Assembly (NCBI GenBank): GCA_016722705.1 | Contig: JADKGN010000004.1 | Span: forward strand, 2,728,001 to 2,792,000 | DNA from: Candidatus Dechloromonas phosphoritropha | GTDB lineage: Bacteria; Pseudomonadota; Gammaproteobacteria; Burkholderiales; Rhodocyclaceae | Direction: 5' to 3' | DNA: 64,000 bases | Shown here: piece by piece, positions 19,058 to 28,649 of the stretch | Numbering within the stretch: position 1 is the first letter of the stretch | Layout: the number at the start of each line of letters is the position of its first letter | Notes under the pieces: model-generated | What the model was told of the DNA's origin: nothing | The model's database searches: none | What the model saw: the letters and a program-made list of their open reading frames with translations, nothing else | Translations under genes and position numbers: made by a program

Positions 19058-21145
19058 CTGGAAGAAATCGAAAAACTGTCGTTCTGTGAAGCGCTGCTCG
19101 AGAGCATCACGCGTGTCGTATATCGCCTGAACCTGCAGAGCGGCCGCTTCGAATACATCTCGGGGGCTGCATCCAGCCTGTTCGGGCTGGAGTTGAACGC
19201 AATCCGCGATGCTGGCATGGACATGGTCGGGCGGCACATGCTGCCCGGCGATTATGAAGCCGCACTGGCCCGTATCGCCGAAGTGGCAGCAAGCCGCCCG
19301 GGGCAGCGCGCCTCGCTGGTCGTTCATTACCGGTTGGCCGGCGCCGATGGCAGGGTACGGCATTGCCATGATTCGATGATGCTTGAGGTCGACGCGGAGG
19401 GCAGGCCTACGGCGGCCATCGGTGTCGTCGTCGATGTCAGCGAACGGATCCGGGAAGCTGAAGTCATGCACGAAAAGGAATCCCAGTTCCGGTCGACGAT
19501 GGAAGCGGCCCAGGTCGGGATTTTTCTGTTGCAGGATAGCCTTTTCCGTTACGTGAACCCGTTCCTGACTAAACTGTTCGGTTACAGCGAAGAGGAACTG
19601 GTCGACCGCCGTGGTCCGCTCGACCTGCTCATTCCCGAGCAGCGCGCCATGGTTGCGGAACAGATGCGGCAACGGGCTGGCGGCGAGCCCGGAAAGCCCT
19701 ATGAAATCGTTTGCGTGCGCAAGGATGGCTCGACCTTTCCAGCCATCATTCTCGGGTCGCCGGCGACTTACGAAGGGCGACCGGCATCGGTTGGTACCCT
19801 CCTCGATATCTCGGCGCAGAAGGAAGCCGAACAGCGCGCCCGCGAGCTGGCCGATTTCGATCCACTGTCCGGGCTGCCGAACCGCCGGCTCCTGCGGGAC
19901 CGCTGCACTCAACTGCTGGCGGCGGCCGAACGCGACGGTTCGGAGATGGCGCTGATCTTCCTCGATCTCGATCATTTCAAGCGGGTCAACGACTCGCTGG
20001 GCCACAGTGTCGGTGACGAACTGCTTTGTGCCGTGTCCCGGCGCCTGTCGACTGTGTTGCGCAAGGTCGATACGCTCGCCCGCCTGGGCGGTGACGAATT
20101 CATCATCGCCTTGCCCGACGTGCGTGCCGCCGGCGTCGCCGAAGTCGCCTGCCGTCTGATCGATATCTGTGCGGCCCCGTTCGCGCTGGGTGGGCACGAG
20201 CTGACCATCAGCCCGTCGCTGGGCGTCAGTCTCTACCCTGTCGATGGCACCGACTTCGAAGCCCTGCTGCGCAATGCCGATGCCGCGATGTACAAGGCCA
20301 AGGAAGCCGGTCGCAACGCCTTCCGCTTCTATTCGAGCGAGATGAACGTAACGACGCTCAAGCATCTGCTGATGGAGAGCGGTCTGCGCCGCGGGCTCGG
20401 TGCTCACGAATTCGTTCTGCATTATCAGCCGCTGGTGCACGAGACCGGCGGCATCATCGGCGTCGAGGCGCTGATCCGCTGGCAGAATCCGGAAGTCGGG
20501 CTGGTGCCGCCGGATCAGTTCATCCATGTCGCCGAGGACATCGGCCTGATCAACCCAATCGGTGACTGGGTGTTGCGCGAGGCGTGCCGGCAGGTGCGCG
20601 CCTGGCAGGATGCCGGGTTGCCACCACTGTTGGTGGCGGTCAATGTATCGCCCATCCAGTTCCGTCAGGCCGGTTTCGTCGACACAGTCGCCCGGGCGCT
20701 CTCGGTGTCGGGCCTGGACGCGCGCTACCTGGAACTGGAGTTGACCGAGCGCACCGTGATGAACGATGCCGAGCAGAACCTCGGCACCCTTTCGGCGCTT
20801 AACGATATGGGGATCAAACTGGCGATCGATGATTTCGGTACCGGCTATTCGTCGCTCGCTTATCTAAAGCGCATTCCGGTCGGCAAGTTGAAAATCGACC
20901 GCTCGTTTGTCAGGGATCTGGGGGGCGACCCGGATGACCACGCCATTGCTTCGACCATCATCAGCATGGGCCGCAGCCTGCGCCTCGAGGTGCTGGCCGA
21001 GGGCGTCGAGACCGCCGAACAATACGAGATCTTGCGCGGCATGGGCTGCGAACTGTTTCAGGGCTATCATTTCAGCCGTCCGCTGCCGCCGGAGCAGTTT
21101 GTCGCGTTTCTTGAGCAGCAGGGGTTGATGGGCAAGAAAGGTTAG
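19058..21145 (+). CDS. PAS-GGDEF-EAL cyclic-di-GMP signalling protein
   Basis: Two N-terminal PAS-like domains (about residues 10-130 and 145-265) precede a GGDEF domain with intact LGGDEF and an EAL domain with intact VEALIRW and DDFGTGYSSL. It could therefore both make and degrade c-di-GMP; which activity dominates is unknown. The PAS-like coding sequence extends upstream of the first ATG/GTG/TTG-type codon at 19193 (a TTG), back to about 19058, where a CTG follows GGGAAGGGG by four bases. I place the start at this CTG as a best guess. The gene begins 18 bases after copA. No membrane segment is seen, so it is probably cytoplasmic. Confidence 0.85.
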   Translation: MEEIEKLSFCEALLESITRVVYRLNLQSGRFEYISGAASSLFGLELNAIRDAGMDMVGRHMLPGDYEAALARIAEVAASRPGQRASLVVHYRLAGADGRVRHCHDSMMLEVDAEGRPTAAIGVVVDVSERIREAEVMHEKESQFRSTMEAAQVGIFLLQDSLFRYVNPFLTKLFGYSEEELVDRRGPLDLLIPEQRAMVAEQMRQRAGGEPGKPYEIVCVRKDGSTFPAIILGSPATYEGRPASVGTLLDISAQKEAEQRARELADFDPLSGLPNRRLLRDRCTQLLAAAERDGSEMALIFLDLDHFKRVNDSLGHSVGDELLCAVSRRLSTVLRKVDTLARLGGDEFIIALPDVRAAGVAEVACRLIDICAAPFALGGHELTISPSLGVSLYPVDGTDFEALLRNADAAMYKAKEAGRNAFRFYSSEMNVTTLKHLLMESGLRRGLGAHEFVLHYQPLVHETGGIIGVEALIRWQNPEVGLVPPDQFIHVAEDIGLINPIGDWVLREACRQVRAWQDAGLPPLLVAVNVSPIQFRQAGFVDTVARALSVSGLDARYLELELTERTVMNDAEQNLGTLSALNDMGIKLAIDDFGTGYSSLAYLKRIPVGKLKIDRSFVRDLGGDPDDHAIASTIISMGRSLRLEVLAEGVETAEQYEILRGMGCELFQGYHFSRPLPPEQFVAFLEQQGLMGKKG

Positions 21146-21148
21146 AAC

Positions 21149-21355
21149 ATGGAAGCAGTTGTTATCAAGGTCGGCGGCATGAGCTGCCAGGGTTGCGTCA
21201 GGAACATCACGGGTGTCCTCACCGTCCTGGAGGGGGTGGCGACGGCGGAGGTCTCGCTCGAGGCCGCCGAGGCGCGGGTGACCTTCGATCCGTTGATCGT
21301 TTCGCGTGGCGTGCTGGTCGTGGCGATCGAGGACGCGGGTTTCGATGCCGAGTGA
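21149..21355 (+). CDS. HMA-domain copper chaperone (CopZ-like)
   Basis: A 68-residue single HMA domain with the metal motif GGMSCQGC near the N-terminus and the usual beta-alpha-beta-beta-alpha-beta length. It starts three bases after the GGDEF-EAL gene and is on the same strand as copA, so it probably delivers Cu+ to that exporter or to copper enzymes. Confidence 0.9.
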   Translation: MEAVVIKVGGMSCQGCVRNITGVLTVLEGVATAEVSLEAAEARVTFDPLIVSRGVLVVAIEDAGFDAE

Positions 21356-21394
21356 GTTAAACTCGCCTTACGACTTCAACTCCAGAGAACCACC

Positions 21395-22441
21395 GTGCCG
21401 CAAGAAAAGATCAAACTTACCCAACTGACCCAAGGTGGAGGCGGAGGCTCCAAGGTCGCCCCGGACATCCTGCGCAAGATCCTCGGCGCCGTCAGGTCGG
21501 GCATCTTCCCGCCACAGTTGCTGATCGGCAAGGAGAATGGCGACGATGCCGCCGTATTCCAGATCGGTGAACACCAGGCGATCGTCGCGACCACTGACTT
21601 CCTTACGCCTATCGTCGATGATCCGTTCGATTTCGGCCGGGTGGCGGCGACCAATGCGATTTCCAATATCTACGCCATGGGCGCCAGCCCGCTGTTCGCG
21701 CTGGCGCTGGTGGGGATGCCGGTCAACGTGCTGCCGCTCGAAGCGATCGCCAGAATCCTCGAAGGCGGCGAGTCCGTGTGCCGGCTCGCCAGCATCCCAG
21801 TCGCCGGCGGGCATACGATCGATTCGCTCGAACCGATCTACGGCCTGGTGGTGATCGGGCTGGTGGATCCAGCCCGCATCAAACGCAATTCCGCGGCCCG
21901 GCCGGGTGATCGCCTGATTCTCGGCAAGCCGCTCGGGATCGGCATTTACAGCACGGCGCTGGAAAGGGGTAACCTGAACTCCGGTGACTACGGGGAGATG
22001 ATCGCCAGCGTCACCCAACTCAATACTCCGGGGCCGATGCTGGCTTGCCTCGATGGAGTCCATGCGGTCACCGATGTCTCCGGTTTCGGACTGCTCGGTC
22101 ACCTGATCGGGGTGTGCAGGCGCGGCGGGGTGGCATCCCGCATCCGTTTTGCGGCGCTGCCACTGCTTGCGCAAGCGCTGGCGTTAGCCGAAGCCGGCCA
22201 CGTGGGAGGCGCTTCGCAGCGTAACTGGAGAAGCTTCGGCGACGATGTGACACTCGCCGATGGCATCGGAGGTGCGGAGAGGGCACTGCTGACCGATCCG
22301 CAGACATCGGGCGGACTGCTGGTTTCGTGTTCGCCGGAAACGGTCACCGAGGTCCTGTCGCTCTTCCTGCAACAGGGGTTTTCGCAAGTCTCGGTGATTG
22401 GCGAGATCGTCGAGGGCCAAGCCTCGATCGAGGTTTTCTGA
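21395..22441 (+). CDS. SelD-like selenide, water dikinase homologue lacking the catalytic Cys/Sec
   Basis: A 348-residue PurM/SelD-fold protein that aligns with selenophosphate synthetase over its full length, including KVAPDILRKIL, the metal and ATP segment GDDAAVFQIG and the C-terminal TDPQTSGGLLVSC. At the N-terminus E. coli SelD reads GAGCGCK with the essential Cys17. Here the same positions are GGGGGSK, so Cys17 is Gly and Cys19 is Ser, while Lys20 is kept. The codons are GGC and TCC, so no selenocysteine TGA is involved. Start is a GTG. Normal selenophosphate synthesis is doubtful; another phosphotransfer role or a partner-dependent one is possible. Confidence 0.85.
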   Translation: MPQEKIKLTQLTQGGGGGSKVAPDILRKILGAVRSGIFPPQLLIGKENGDDAAVFQIGEHQAIVATTDFLTPIVDDPFDFGRVAATNAISNIYAMGASPLFALALVGMPVNVLPLEAIARILEGGESVCRLASIPVAGGHTIDSLEPIYGLVVIGLVDPARIKRNSAARPGDRLILGKPLGIGIYSTALERGNLNSGDYGEMIASVTQLNTPGPMLACLDGVHAVTDVSGFGLLGHLIGVCRRGGVASRIRFAALPLLAQALALAEAGHVGGASQRNWRSFGDDVTLADGIGGAERALLTDPQTSGGLLVSCSPETVTEVLSLFLQQGFSQVSVIGEIVEGQASIEVF

Positions 22442-22513
22442 GCCTGGAGGGTTCTGAATGAGCACCTTTGGGTTAGTGTTTTCAGATCACCTGGCAGACT
22501 CAAGGAGGAAGAA

Positions 22514-22618
22514 ATGTCTGGTCATGGCTTTCACGTACGCGGTCCGCGCGATCACGAAGTCGATCACGCTGACCAGCGGCGAGGCGGACAAGCTCGAAGC
22601 GGTTGCCGGGGAGGCTGA
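22514..22618 (+). pseudogene. Short ORF, possible N-terminal remnant of a DUF4337-like protein
   Basis: A 34-codon ORF follows a strong ribosome site (AAGGAGGAAG). Its start MSGHGFHVRGPRDHEVDHA recalls, from memory, the N-terminus of small membrane proteins of the DUF4337 type. After about 20 residues the sequence loses resemblance and ends, so it looks truncated. Another open frame in the same stretch (from 22458) has no support. Confidence is low. Confidence 0.3.
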
Positions 22619-22729
22619 CAAGAAGAGCGAGGCTGAAATGTATGCCCATGAACGCTGTCCTCTGGTCGGCGTTTGCGGCTCGGCCGGCGGCAGACTCCTG
22701 GCTGGCGCCATGGGTTTTCCGCACCTCTG

Positions 22730-23824
22730 ATGTCGATGCGTGCCGCTGGTCGTTGTCGGCAAACCGTTGCCGCGCTGGTTTTTGCTCTTCTTGCGGCGTC
22801 GACCGCAACCGGTGGATCCTGCCGCATCGCCTATGACATGGGCTCGTCCGGCATCCGGGCGGGCGCTACCGGCACTGCCATCACGACGCAAGTGGGCATC
22901 GATTTCCTCGACCCGCTGTGGGCGGGGCGCGGCCTCGAGGAAACGGTTGCGTCGACCATCGCCGCGTTGAACGATCTCCCGCTCGAGGCCGGCTTTCCCG
23001 CCGACTGCGCGCGCGTCGGCGGCGGCTTCTCGGCCTGGCGCCTGGCACTGGAGCAGGACGCCGAACAGCTGGCGGCCGTCCTCGCCCGCATTCACGCCGC
23101 CAGCGGAGTCGCGGTGCTGGTCATTCCGCAGTTGCAGGAGGGCGCCTACGGCTATGTCGGCGCCCGTCAGTTGCTAGGCGAGCGGCTGACCACCAGCCAT
23201 GTGCTCGACATTGGCGGCGGCAGCCTGCAGATCGCCGGCGAGGGCAGCGCCTGGGGCGACATGCTCGGCCAGAAGGCCTGGCATCGCCGGCTGTGCCAGG
23301 AAATCCGTAATTCCGAATCCGCGTCCTGCGAACTGCAGCCGATGACCGGCGACGAACTCGCCACGGCGCGCTCCCTGCTGGCGGAACTGCTCGGCGGCGT
23401 GGCGCTGGCGCTGCCGGGGACGGTCACCCTGACGGCGATCAGCCCTCCGGTCAGCCGCGGCGTCGCCCCGGCGGTCGCGCGAATGGTGCCGGCGGGTTTC
23501 GGCGCCAATGTCTTGCAGCGCCCGGCCATCACCGCGGCGATCGCTCGGATCGCCGGGTTGACGAGCGACGAAACCATGGTTGCGACGGGCGACTCGCGCG
23601 ACCATGTTGCGTATCTGCTGAGCAGCATGCTGCTGGTCGAGGGCGTGCTGCTGGCGACCGCTGGCGAGTCGCTGCAGGTGGCCGAGATCGATCTGACCAA
23701 CCTGCCCGGACTGCTCGCCGACGACCGCGTGTTCGCCTGGGTGCCGCGCCATGGCTGTTATCTGGACCGCCTGCGCATGCTGGGCCTCGATGCCTACGCC
23801 AGCGATCCGGCGACCTGCCCCTGA
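22730..23824 (+). CDS. Exported Ppx/GppA-like (actin-fold) phosphatase homologue
   Basis: A 364-residue protein with an N-terminal signal sequence (TVAALVFALLAASTATG, then GSC, which could be a lipobox-like site). The mature part has the two phosphate loops of the ASKHA fold, YDMGSSGIR near the start and HVLDIGGGSLQI in the middle, as in exopolyphosphatase and pppGpp phosphohydrolase. Known Ppx and GppA are cytoplasmic, so a secreted version is unusual. The start at 22730 places the signal peptide at the N-terminus; a longer frame from 22673 adds an unrelated leader. It is convergent with the P-type ATPase gene, 22 bases away. Confidence 0.75.
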   Translation: MSMRAAGRCRQTVAALVFALLAASTATGGSCRIAYDMGSSGIRAGATGTAITTQVGIDFLDPLWAGRGLEETVASTIAALNDLPLEAGFPADCARVGGGFSAWRLALEQDAEQLAAVLARIHAASGVAVLVIPQLQEGAYGYVGARQLLGERLTTSHVLDIGGGSLQIAGEGSAWGDMLGQKAWHRRLCQEIRNSESASCELQPMTGDELATARSLLAELLGGVALALPGTVTLTAISPPVSRGVAPAVARMVPAGFGANVLQRPAITAAIARIAGLTSDETMVATGDSRDHVAYLLSSMLLVEGVLLATAGESLQVAEIDLTNLPGLLADDRVFAWVPRHGCYLDRLRMLGLDAYASDPATCP

Positions 23825-23845
23825 TCGGGGCAGTGGCGAGCTGTG

Positions 23846-26497
23846 TTACAAGCAGCGACGCACCAGGTATTTTCGTGTTTCCTCCAGCCCGGCGAAGGCA
23901 AACGCGAGAACGACCATCAATCCCCAGGCGACCGGCGCAAAAGCCTCGGTGGCAAAGATTGCGTTCCCCAGCGGCGTGTAGACGATCGCCAGGATCAGCG
24001 CGAGCTCGACGCCGAGGCCGAGCAGGAGAAGCGGGTTCTGCGTCAGCGGAAAATGGATCGCGGCGATGCGGGGGTGTCGGCAGAGAAAGACATTGACCAT
24101 CTGGGCGACGACGATTGCCGCCAGGCAGGCGGTGGTCGCCTGCCGATACAGCGGATCGACGGTGGCGAGGATTTCGCCATGCTGCCAGCCACCGAGGTGG
24201 AGGACGAAGAAGAACGCCGCGAGCGCCACCGCGGCTTGCAGCAGGCCGAGCCCGAGGTAGGCGCGCGCCAGCAGCGGCCACGACAGTAAGCGTTCATGCG
24301 CGGGACGCGGCGGCTGGCGCATCAGGCCGGGGTCGGGGCGCTCCGCGCCCAGCGCCAGCGCCGGCAGCATGTCGGTGCCGAGATCGACGGCGAGGATCTG
24401 GATGATCGTCAGCGGCAGCGGAATCCTGAATAGCACGTAAGCGAGATAGGGGATCAGTTCGGGAATGTTCGAAGTGAGGATATAGGTCAGGAACTTGCGG
24501 ATGTTCTCGAAGACTGCCCGTCCTTCCTCGACGGCATTGACGATGCTGGCGAAATTGTCGTCGAGCAGGATCATGTCGGCCGCAGCCTTGGCGACGTCGG
24601 TTCCGGCAACCCCCATGGCGATGCCGATGTGTGCGCTCTTCAAGGCTGCCGCATCGTTCACCCCATCACCGGTGACGGCGACGATTTCGCCCTTGTTCCG
24701 GAGCGCATTGACCACCAGCATCTTCTGCTCGGCCGTGACCCGGGCGAACAGGATTTCCGGGCTGTCGAGGGCAATCTGCAGTTGCGCCGGGGTCAGCTTG
24801 CGCACGGCTTCGCCGAGCAGGAGGGTCGGCTGCGCACCGCGGATCAGCCCGATTTCGCGGGCGATGGCGAGGGCGGTATGCGGATGGTCGCCGGTCACCA
24901 TGATCACCTTGATGCCGGCCGAGCGGCAGCGCGCCATGGCCTCGGGCACCTCGCGCCGTGGCGGGTCGTGGAGGCCGATCAGGCCGGAGAAGAGCAGTTC
25001 CCGCTCCGCCGGGATTTCGTCCAGCGCCAGCTTGCGGTACGCGAAGGCCAGTACGCGCAGCCCTGAATCGGCCATCGCCTCCTGTGCTTCGGCGATCTGC
25101 TGCAGACCCTGCTCGTCGAGCGGGATCTCGCCGCCGCCCTGCTCGACCTGCGCACACAACTGCACGACGACCTCCGGTGCCCCCTTGCAGTACAGCCAGC
25201 GCGCGCCATTGTCGTCGACGATGACCGACATGCGCCGGCGGTCGCTGTCGAAAGCCAGTTCGCCTAATCGTGGCGCGTCGCCGCCTTCGCCCTGTCGTCC
25301 AGCGAAATCGCGTAGCGCCGCTTCCATCGGGTCGCCCAGCCAGACCTCGCCGCCGTCACGCTGGCTGCGCTTGAGATTGTGGCAATTCGCGGCATTGCGT
25401 AGCAGGCGCCCCGCCGGAAAACCTTCCGGAAGTTGTTGCGCGTCCAGCAGCGCGCCGTCGCGGAAAACCTGGCGCACACTCATCCGGTTCTCGGTCAGGG
25501 TGCCGGTCTTGTCGCTGCAGATGACAGTGGTGGCCCCCAGCGTTTCCACCGCCGGCAGATGGCGCACCAGCGCGTTCCGCCGCGCCATGCGCTGCGTCGC
25601 CATGGCCAGCGACAGGGTGACGGTCGGTAGCAGGCCTTCCGGCACATTGGCGACGATGATGCCGATGGCGAACATCAGGTTGGCCCAGAAGGGTAGGCCG
25701 ATCAGTGTGCCGATGGCGAAAAACACGATGCCGAGCGTGCTGGCGAAGATGGCGACCAGTTTCGAGAGGCGGGCAATTTCGATCTGCAGATGGGAAACGG
25801 TCTTTTCCGCGGTCTGGGTCAGGTGGGCGATCCTGCCGAATTCGGTTTGCATGCCGGTGGCAAAGACGATGGCGCGGCCCTCGCCGGAAACCAGCGAGGT
25901 GCCGGCTAGCAGCAGGTTCTTCGTATCGAGCGGCGTCTCACCTGCCACGCTCTCCGGGCTGCGCGCCTTGGGCAGCGCTTCGCCGGTGATGGTCGACATG
26001 TTGACCCGGACAGCCCCGGCGATCAGCCGGCAATCGGCCGGGACGTTGTCGCCCTCGGCAAGGAGGATCACGTCGCCGGGCACCAGGGCTTTGGCGGGCA
26101 GCGTGAACAACTGGCTGTCGCGCATGACCTTGACCGTCTGTGGCAGCAGCTTGCGCAGGGCGGCGATTGCCCGTTCGGCGCGATATTCCTGCCAGAAGGA
26201 AAACGAACCGTTGATCAGGATGACGGCGACGATGGCGACGCCGAGTTGCCACATGCCTTCGCCCGGGCTACGCGGTTCGGCGAAGAATGCCAGCCCGGCG
26301 GCGACCCAGAGGATCAGCGCGAAGAAATGCGTAAATTCGGCGAAAAACCGCTGCCACTCTGCCTCGTGACCGATTTCGTCGAGACGATTGGCACCGTATT
26401 CGCCCAGGCGTCTCTCGGCTTCGGCTGCGCTCAAGCCTTGTTCGGATGTTCTGAGGCTGCGCAGAGCATCGGCAATCGAAAGATTTGCGATGTGCAT
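23846..26497 (-). CDS. P2-type cation-transporting ATPase
   Basis: An 883-residue P-type ATPase with the N-terminal cation-ATPase domain (residues 1-70), the actuator motif TGEALP, the ion-binding helix NVPEGLLPTVTLSLA, the phosphorylation site ICSDKTGTLTENR and the hinge VTGDGVNDAAALKSAHIG. The PEGL motif and the following segment resemble Ca2+ and Na+,K+-type pumps rather than heavy-metal pumps. Six C-terminal helices are visible (for example IPLPLTIIQILAVDLGTDMLPALALG). The transported ion cannot be decided. It stands alone on the - strand between the Ppx-like gene and a pseudogene region. Confidence 0.9.
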   Translation of the reverse strand: MHIANLSIADALRSLRTSEQGLSAAEAERRLGEYGANRLDEIGHEAEWQRFFAEFTHFFALILWVAAGLAFFAEPRSPGEGMWQLGVAIVAVILINGSFSFWQEYRAERAIAALRKLLPQTVKVMRDSQLFTLPAKALVPGDVILLAEGDNVPADCRLIAGAVRVNMSTITGEALPKARSPESVAGETPLDTKNLLLAGTSLVSGEGRAIVFATGMQTEFGRIAHLTQTAEKTVSHLQIEIARLSKLVAIFASTLGIVFFAIGTLIGLPFWANLMFAIGIIVANVPEGLLPTVTLSLAMATQRMARRNALVRHLPAVETLGATTVICSDKTGTLTENRMSVRQVFRDGALLDAQQLPEGFPAGRLLRNAANCHNLKRSQRDGGEVWLGDPMEAALRDFAGRQGEGGDAPRLGELAFDSDRRRMSVIVDDNGARWLYCKGAPEVVVQLCAQVEQGGGEIPLDEQGLQQIAEAQEAMADSGLRVLAFAYRKLALDEIPAERELLFSGLIGLHDPPRREVPEAMARCRSAGIKVIMVTGDHPHTALAIAREIGLIRGAQPTLLLGEAVRKLTPAQLQIALDSPEILFARVTAEQKMLVVNALRNKGEIVAVTGDGVNDAAALKSAHIGIAMGVAGTDVAKAAADMILLDDNFASIVNAVEEGRAVFENIRKFLTYILTSNIPELIPYLAYVLFRIPLPLTIIQILAVDLGTDMLPALALGAERPDPGLMRQPPRPAHERLLSWPLLARAYLGLGLLQAAVALAAFFFVLHLGGWQHGEILATVDPLYRQATTACLAAIVVAQMVNVFLCRHPRIAAIHFPLTQNPLLLLGLGVELALILAIVYTPLGNAIFATEAFAPVAWGLMVVLAFAFAGLEETRKYLVRRCL

Positions 26498-26782
26498 GGT
26501 CCGGGGACATGGTCAATCGGGTTCCGCCGTCAGGTTACTCCAAAAATTGCCGGGCGACGCGGCCGCTGCGGCCACCGTGGCACCCGTCGGGAGTTGAGAG
26601 CGGAGAGGCAGTTGAAATGGAGTTGAAATAGAGTAAGTAGTGCTGCGCATGGCCAAGAGTGATATGCTCAACGAATGCGCCGGACGCACCCGAGCCGGTA
26701 GAAAAAACCGTGACTCAAACACTCCTTGACTGTTGATACGCAAGCTAATTTTTCTCTTGCGCGGGACTTCAGTGAGGGAACC

Positions 26783-27534
26783 ATGGCAGACCTGCCGACC
26801 ATACTGCGACGGCAGCATTGGCCAAATCGGAACCATCATCGGCGCGGTGGCGGCACTAGGTGCCGCGGCCCAAGGCCTGGTCGACGTGACAAAAGGCTTT
26901 TGGATCAATGTCGATGTGAGCGGCTTCACTTTCATCAAGCAATCGCTGTCACCCTTCGAGCCGGCTTTGACGAAGGCGGTCGGCGAAGGCCAGGGTTGGG
27001 AGGAAGCCCTGGGGGCGCACTGGCTCGACGGGTGGGAAAAGAGCGATCAGAAGGGCGTCGCGAAATCCCTCATCCGGCGGGGTCTGTCACCACACAATGC
27101 CCATGCGATTGGGAAGACTGTTCAGGTCGCCCCGAAAGCCTTCGCCAACGCCGTCGCGGCCCTCAATGCGGGCCATGACCTGACGTCCGACCAGATTAAC
27201 TTGCTCGGACGCTTTGATGCCATCGTCGACGCGCGTATTGATGCCGCCTATGAACGGGCCCGATCGGCGCTATCGGAGCTTTACGCGCAATATCGGCGCC
27301 TTGTTCGTCGTGTTGTTGGCCGTCTTCGCCGGCGCCTTTCTCTTCGCTGCGAACCTTAGTAATGGAGACAATATTGCCGACCCCTTCATCTTTATCGCTG
27401 CCTATCTACAGGACCGGCATTTTGCCCTGGCGCTTTTGGTAGGGGCGATCGCCGTGCCTCTTGCCCCGGTCAGCAAGGATCTGGTCTCGGCGATCGGCGC
27501 CGCCGTGAAAGCCCTCAAGGCGGCCAAAGGCTGA
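26783..27534 (+). pseudogene. Frameshifted gene for a membrane-associated protein of unknown family
   Basis: Three frame segments join into one protein-like sequence. It starts MADLPTILRR at 26783, shifts to SIGQIGTIIGAVAALGAAAQ near 26815, continues to SALSELYA near 27280, then shifts again into NIGALFVVLLAVFAGAFLF and ends VKALKAAKG at 27534. The middle part has a helical region and the C-terminal part has two hydrophobic segments. Two frame breaks mean decay or sequencing error. The next gene starts three bases after its stop and is also broken, so both were probably one operon. No family is recognised. Confidence 0.6.
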
Positions 27535-27537
27535 GCC

Positions 27538-28496
27538 ATGACCTATTACATATGCCTGCGCCACGACATGCGCGCCGGCCCTGGTTCGCCGGCGTGGGTG
27601 GCGGAAGGCCAGGCAGCGATACCCTCAGACCACGTGACAAAGAGCGGGACTTGAGCAGCAAGTTCCGCGGCAAGGACATCCTGCTGGCAACGCATGGCTT
27701 CAACGTGACGGGCCAGGAGCGGATCAACGCCTTGGGCTGGCTCGACCAGCGCCTGTAGGCACGCAACAACGAGTTCTTCTTTGGTGTCCTATCGCCGGGA
27801 GATTGGTGGATTCCCGCAATCAACTATTCGGCCGAGGCATCGGACATGGTCCAGGCCGGCAAGTATCTGGCCGACCTCTGCAGCGATCGCTTTAAGCAGG
27901 CGCGCAGCATCTCCTTCCTGTCGCATTCTCTGGGCGGGCGGGCGGTCAAGTGGCTGAAGCCCGTGCCCGGCCGCGACAAGCCCGCGTGCATCGTATATTT
28001 GACTGTGGCCGCTGTCGACAATGACTGCCTGTTGCGCCAGTACGCTGCTGTACCCGGGCAATGCGTCAGCTTTGTCAATCTCGCGTCACGCAAGGATCGC
28101 GTCCTCAAGTATGCCTATCCGGCCGGTGACTTCTTCAGCGATCTATTCGGCGACGATGACAGCCCCTGGGTAGGCGCGCTGGGCCTCAGCGGGCCGAAAG
28201 GCGCCACGCCCGGCAATGTGAGCCGCAATCAGATTCCTGACCGACTCACATACGGCCACGGCAACTATCTGCCACCATCATTCATGACAGCCCCACAGAT
28301 ACCGACGCAGCCACCGCCATGGGCCGAAGCGTCGGATTTTATGATCCGAGCGTTTCGCGAACAGTCCCAGTCTTGGCCACCAAGCTGGCCGGGAGCGGCC
28401 TTGGTATCTAGCGCTTCCGCTCTCGCGGCTAAGTCGGGAGCAGAAGTAGCTCGCTGCCCGACATCTCTCAAAGTGGCGGCCCCGCGCCGGCCGTAG
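27538..28496 (+). pseudogene. Broken alpha/beta hydrolase gene
   Basis: The sequence begins MTYYICLRHDMRAGPG in one frame, shifts near 27640 into SSKFRGKDILLATHGFNVTG, meets an in-frame TAG at 27756-27758, and then continues in the same frame to 28496. The serine hydrolase elbow SHSLGGRAV and a later GHGNYLPP segment with a possible catalytic His are present. A leading strand LLATHGFNV carries the oxyanion-type HG motif. One frameshift and one nonsense codon make a functional product unlikely. It belongs with the preceding pseudogene. Confidence 0.65.
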
Positions 28497-28649
28497 AGGT
28501 GGCGGGCGGTGAAGTCGGTTCGCCCAGATGGCCGAGAAGTTCCCGGACACCACCGCTTCGGCGAAAAAGCAGATGATTCTCATCTCGCCGCCGCACTTCG
28601 GGCAAGGCAAGTGCAGACTCGCTCCTCCCTGCAAGCCGAAATCCGCCAT
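28480..28649 (-). mobile_element. Remnant of an IS91/IS801-like transposase C-terminus
   Basis: The - strand encodes ADFGLQGGASLHLPCPKCGG followed by EMRII, a zinc-ribbon-like segment resembling, from memory, the C-terminal region of some IS91-family transposases. It runs directly into unrelated sequence on both sides and has no intact ORF. It lies over the 3' end of the hydrolase pseudogene and could mark the event that disrupted the region. Confidence 0.4.

Noticed and set aside
21395..21460. Selenocysteine codon in the SelD-like gene
   Set aside because: The codons at positions 17 and 19 are GGC and TCC; there is no TGA, so Sec insertion is excluded.
24495..26369. 624-codon + strand frame opposite the P-type ATPase
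   Set aside because: Ser/Arg/Ala-rich shadow translation of a well-supported ATPase gene.
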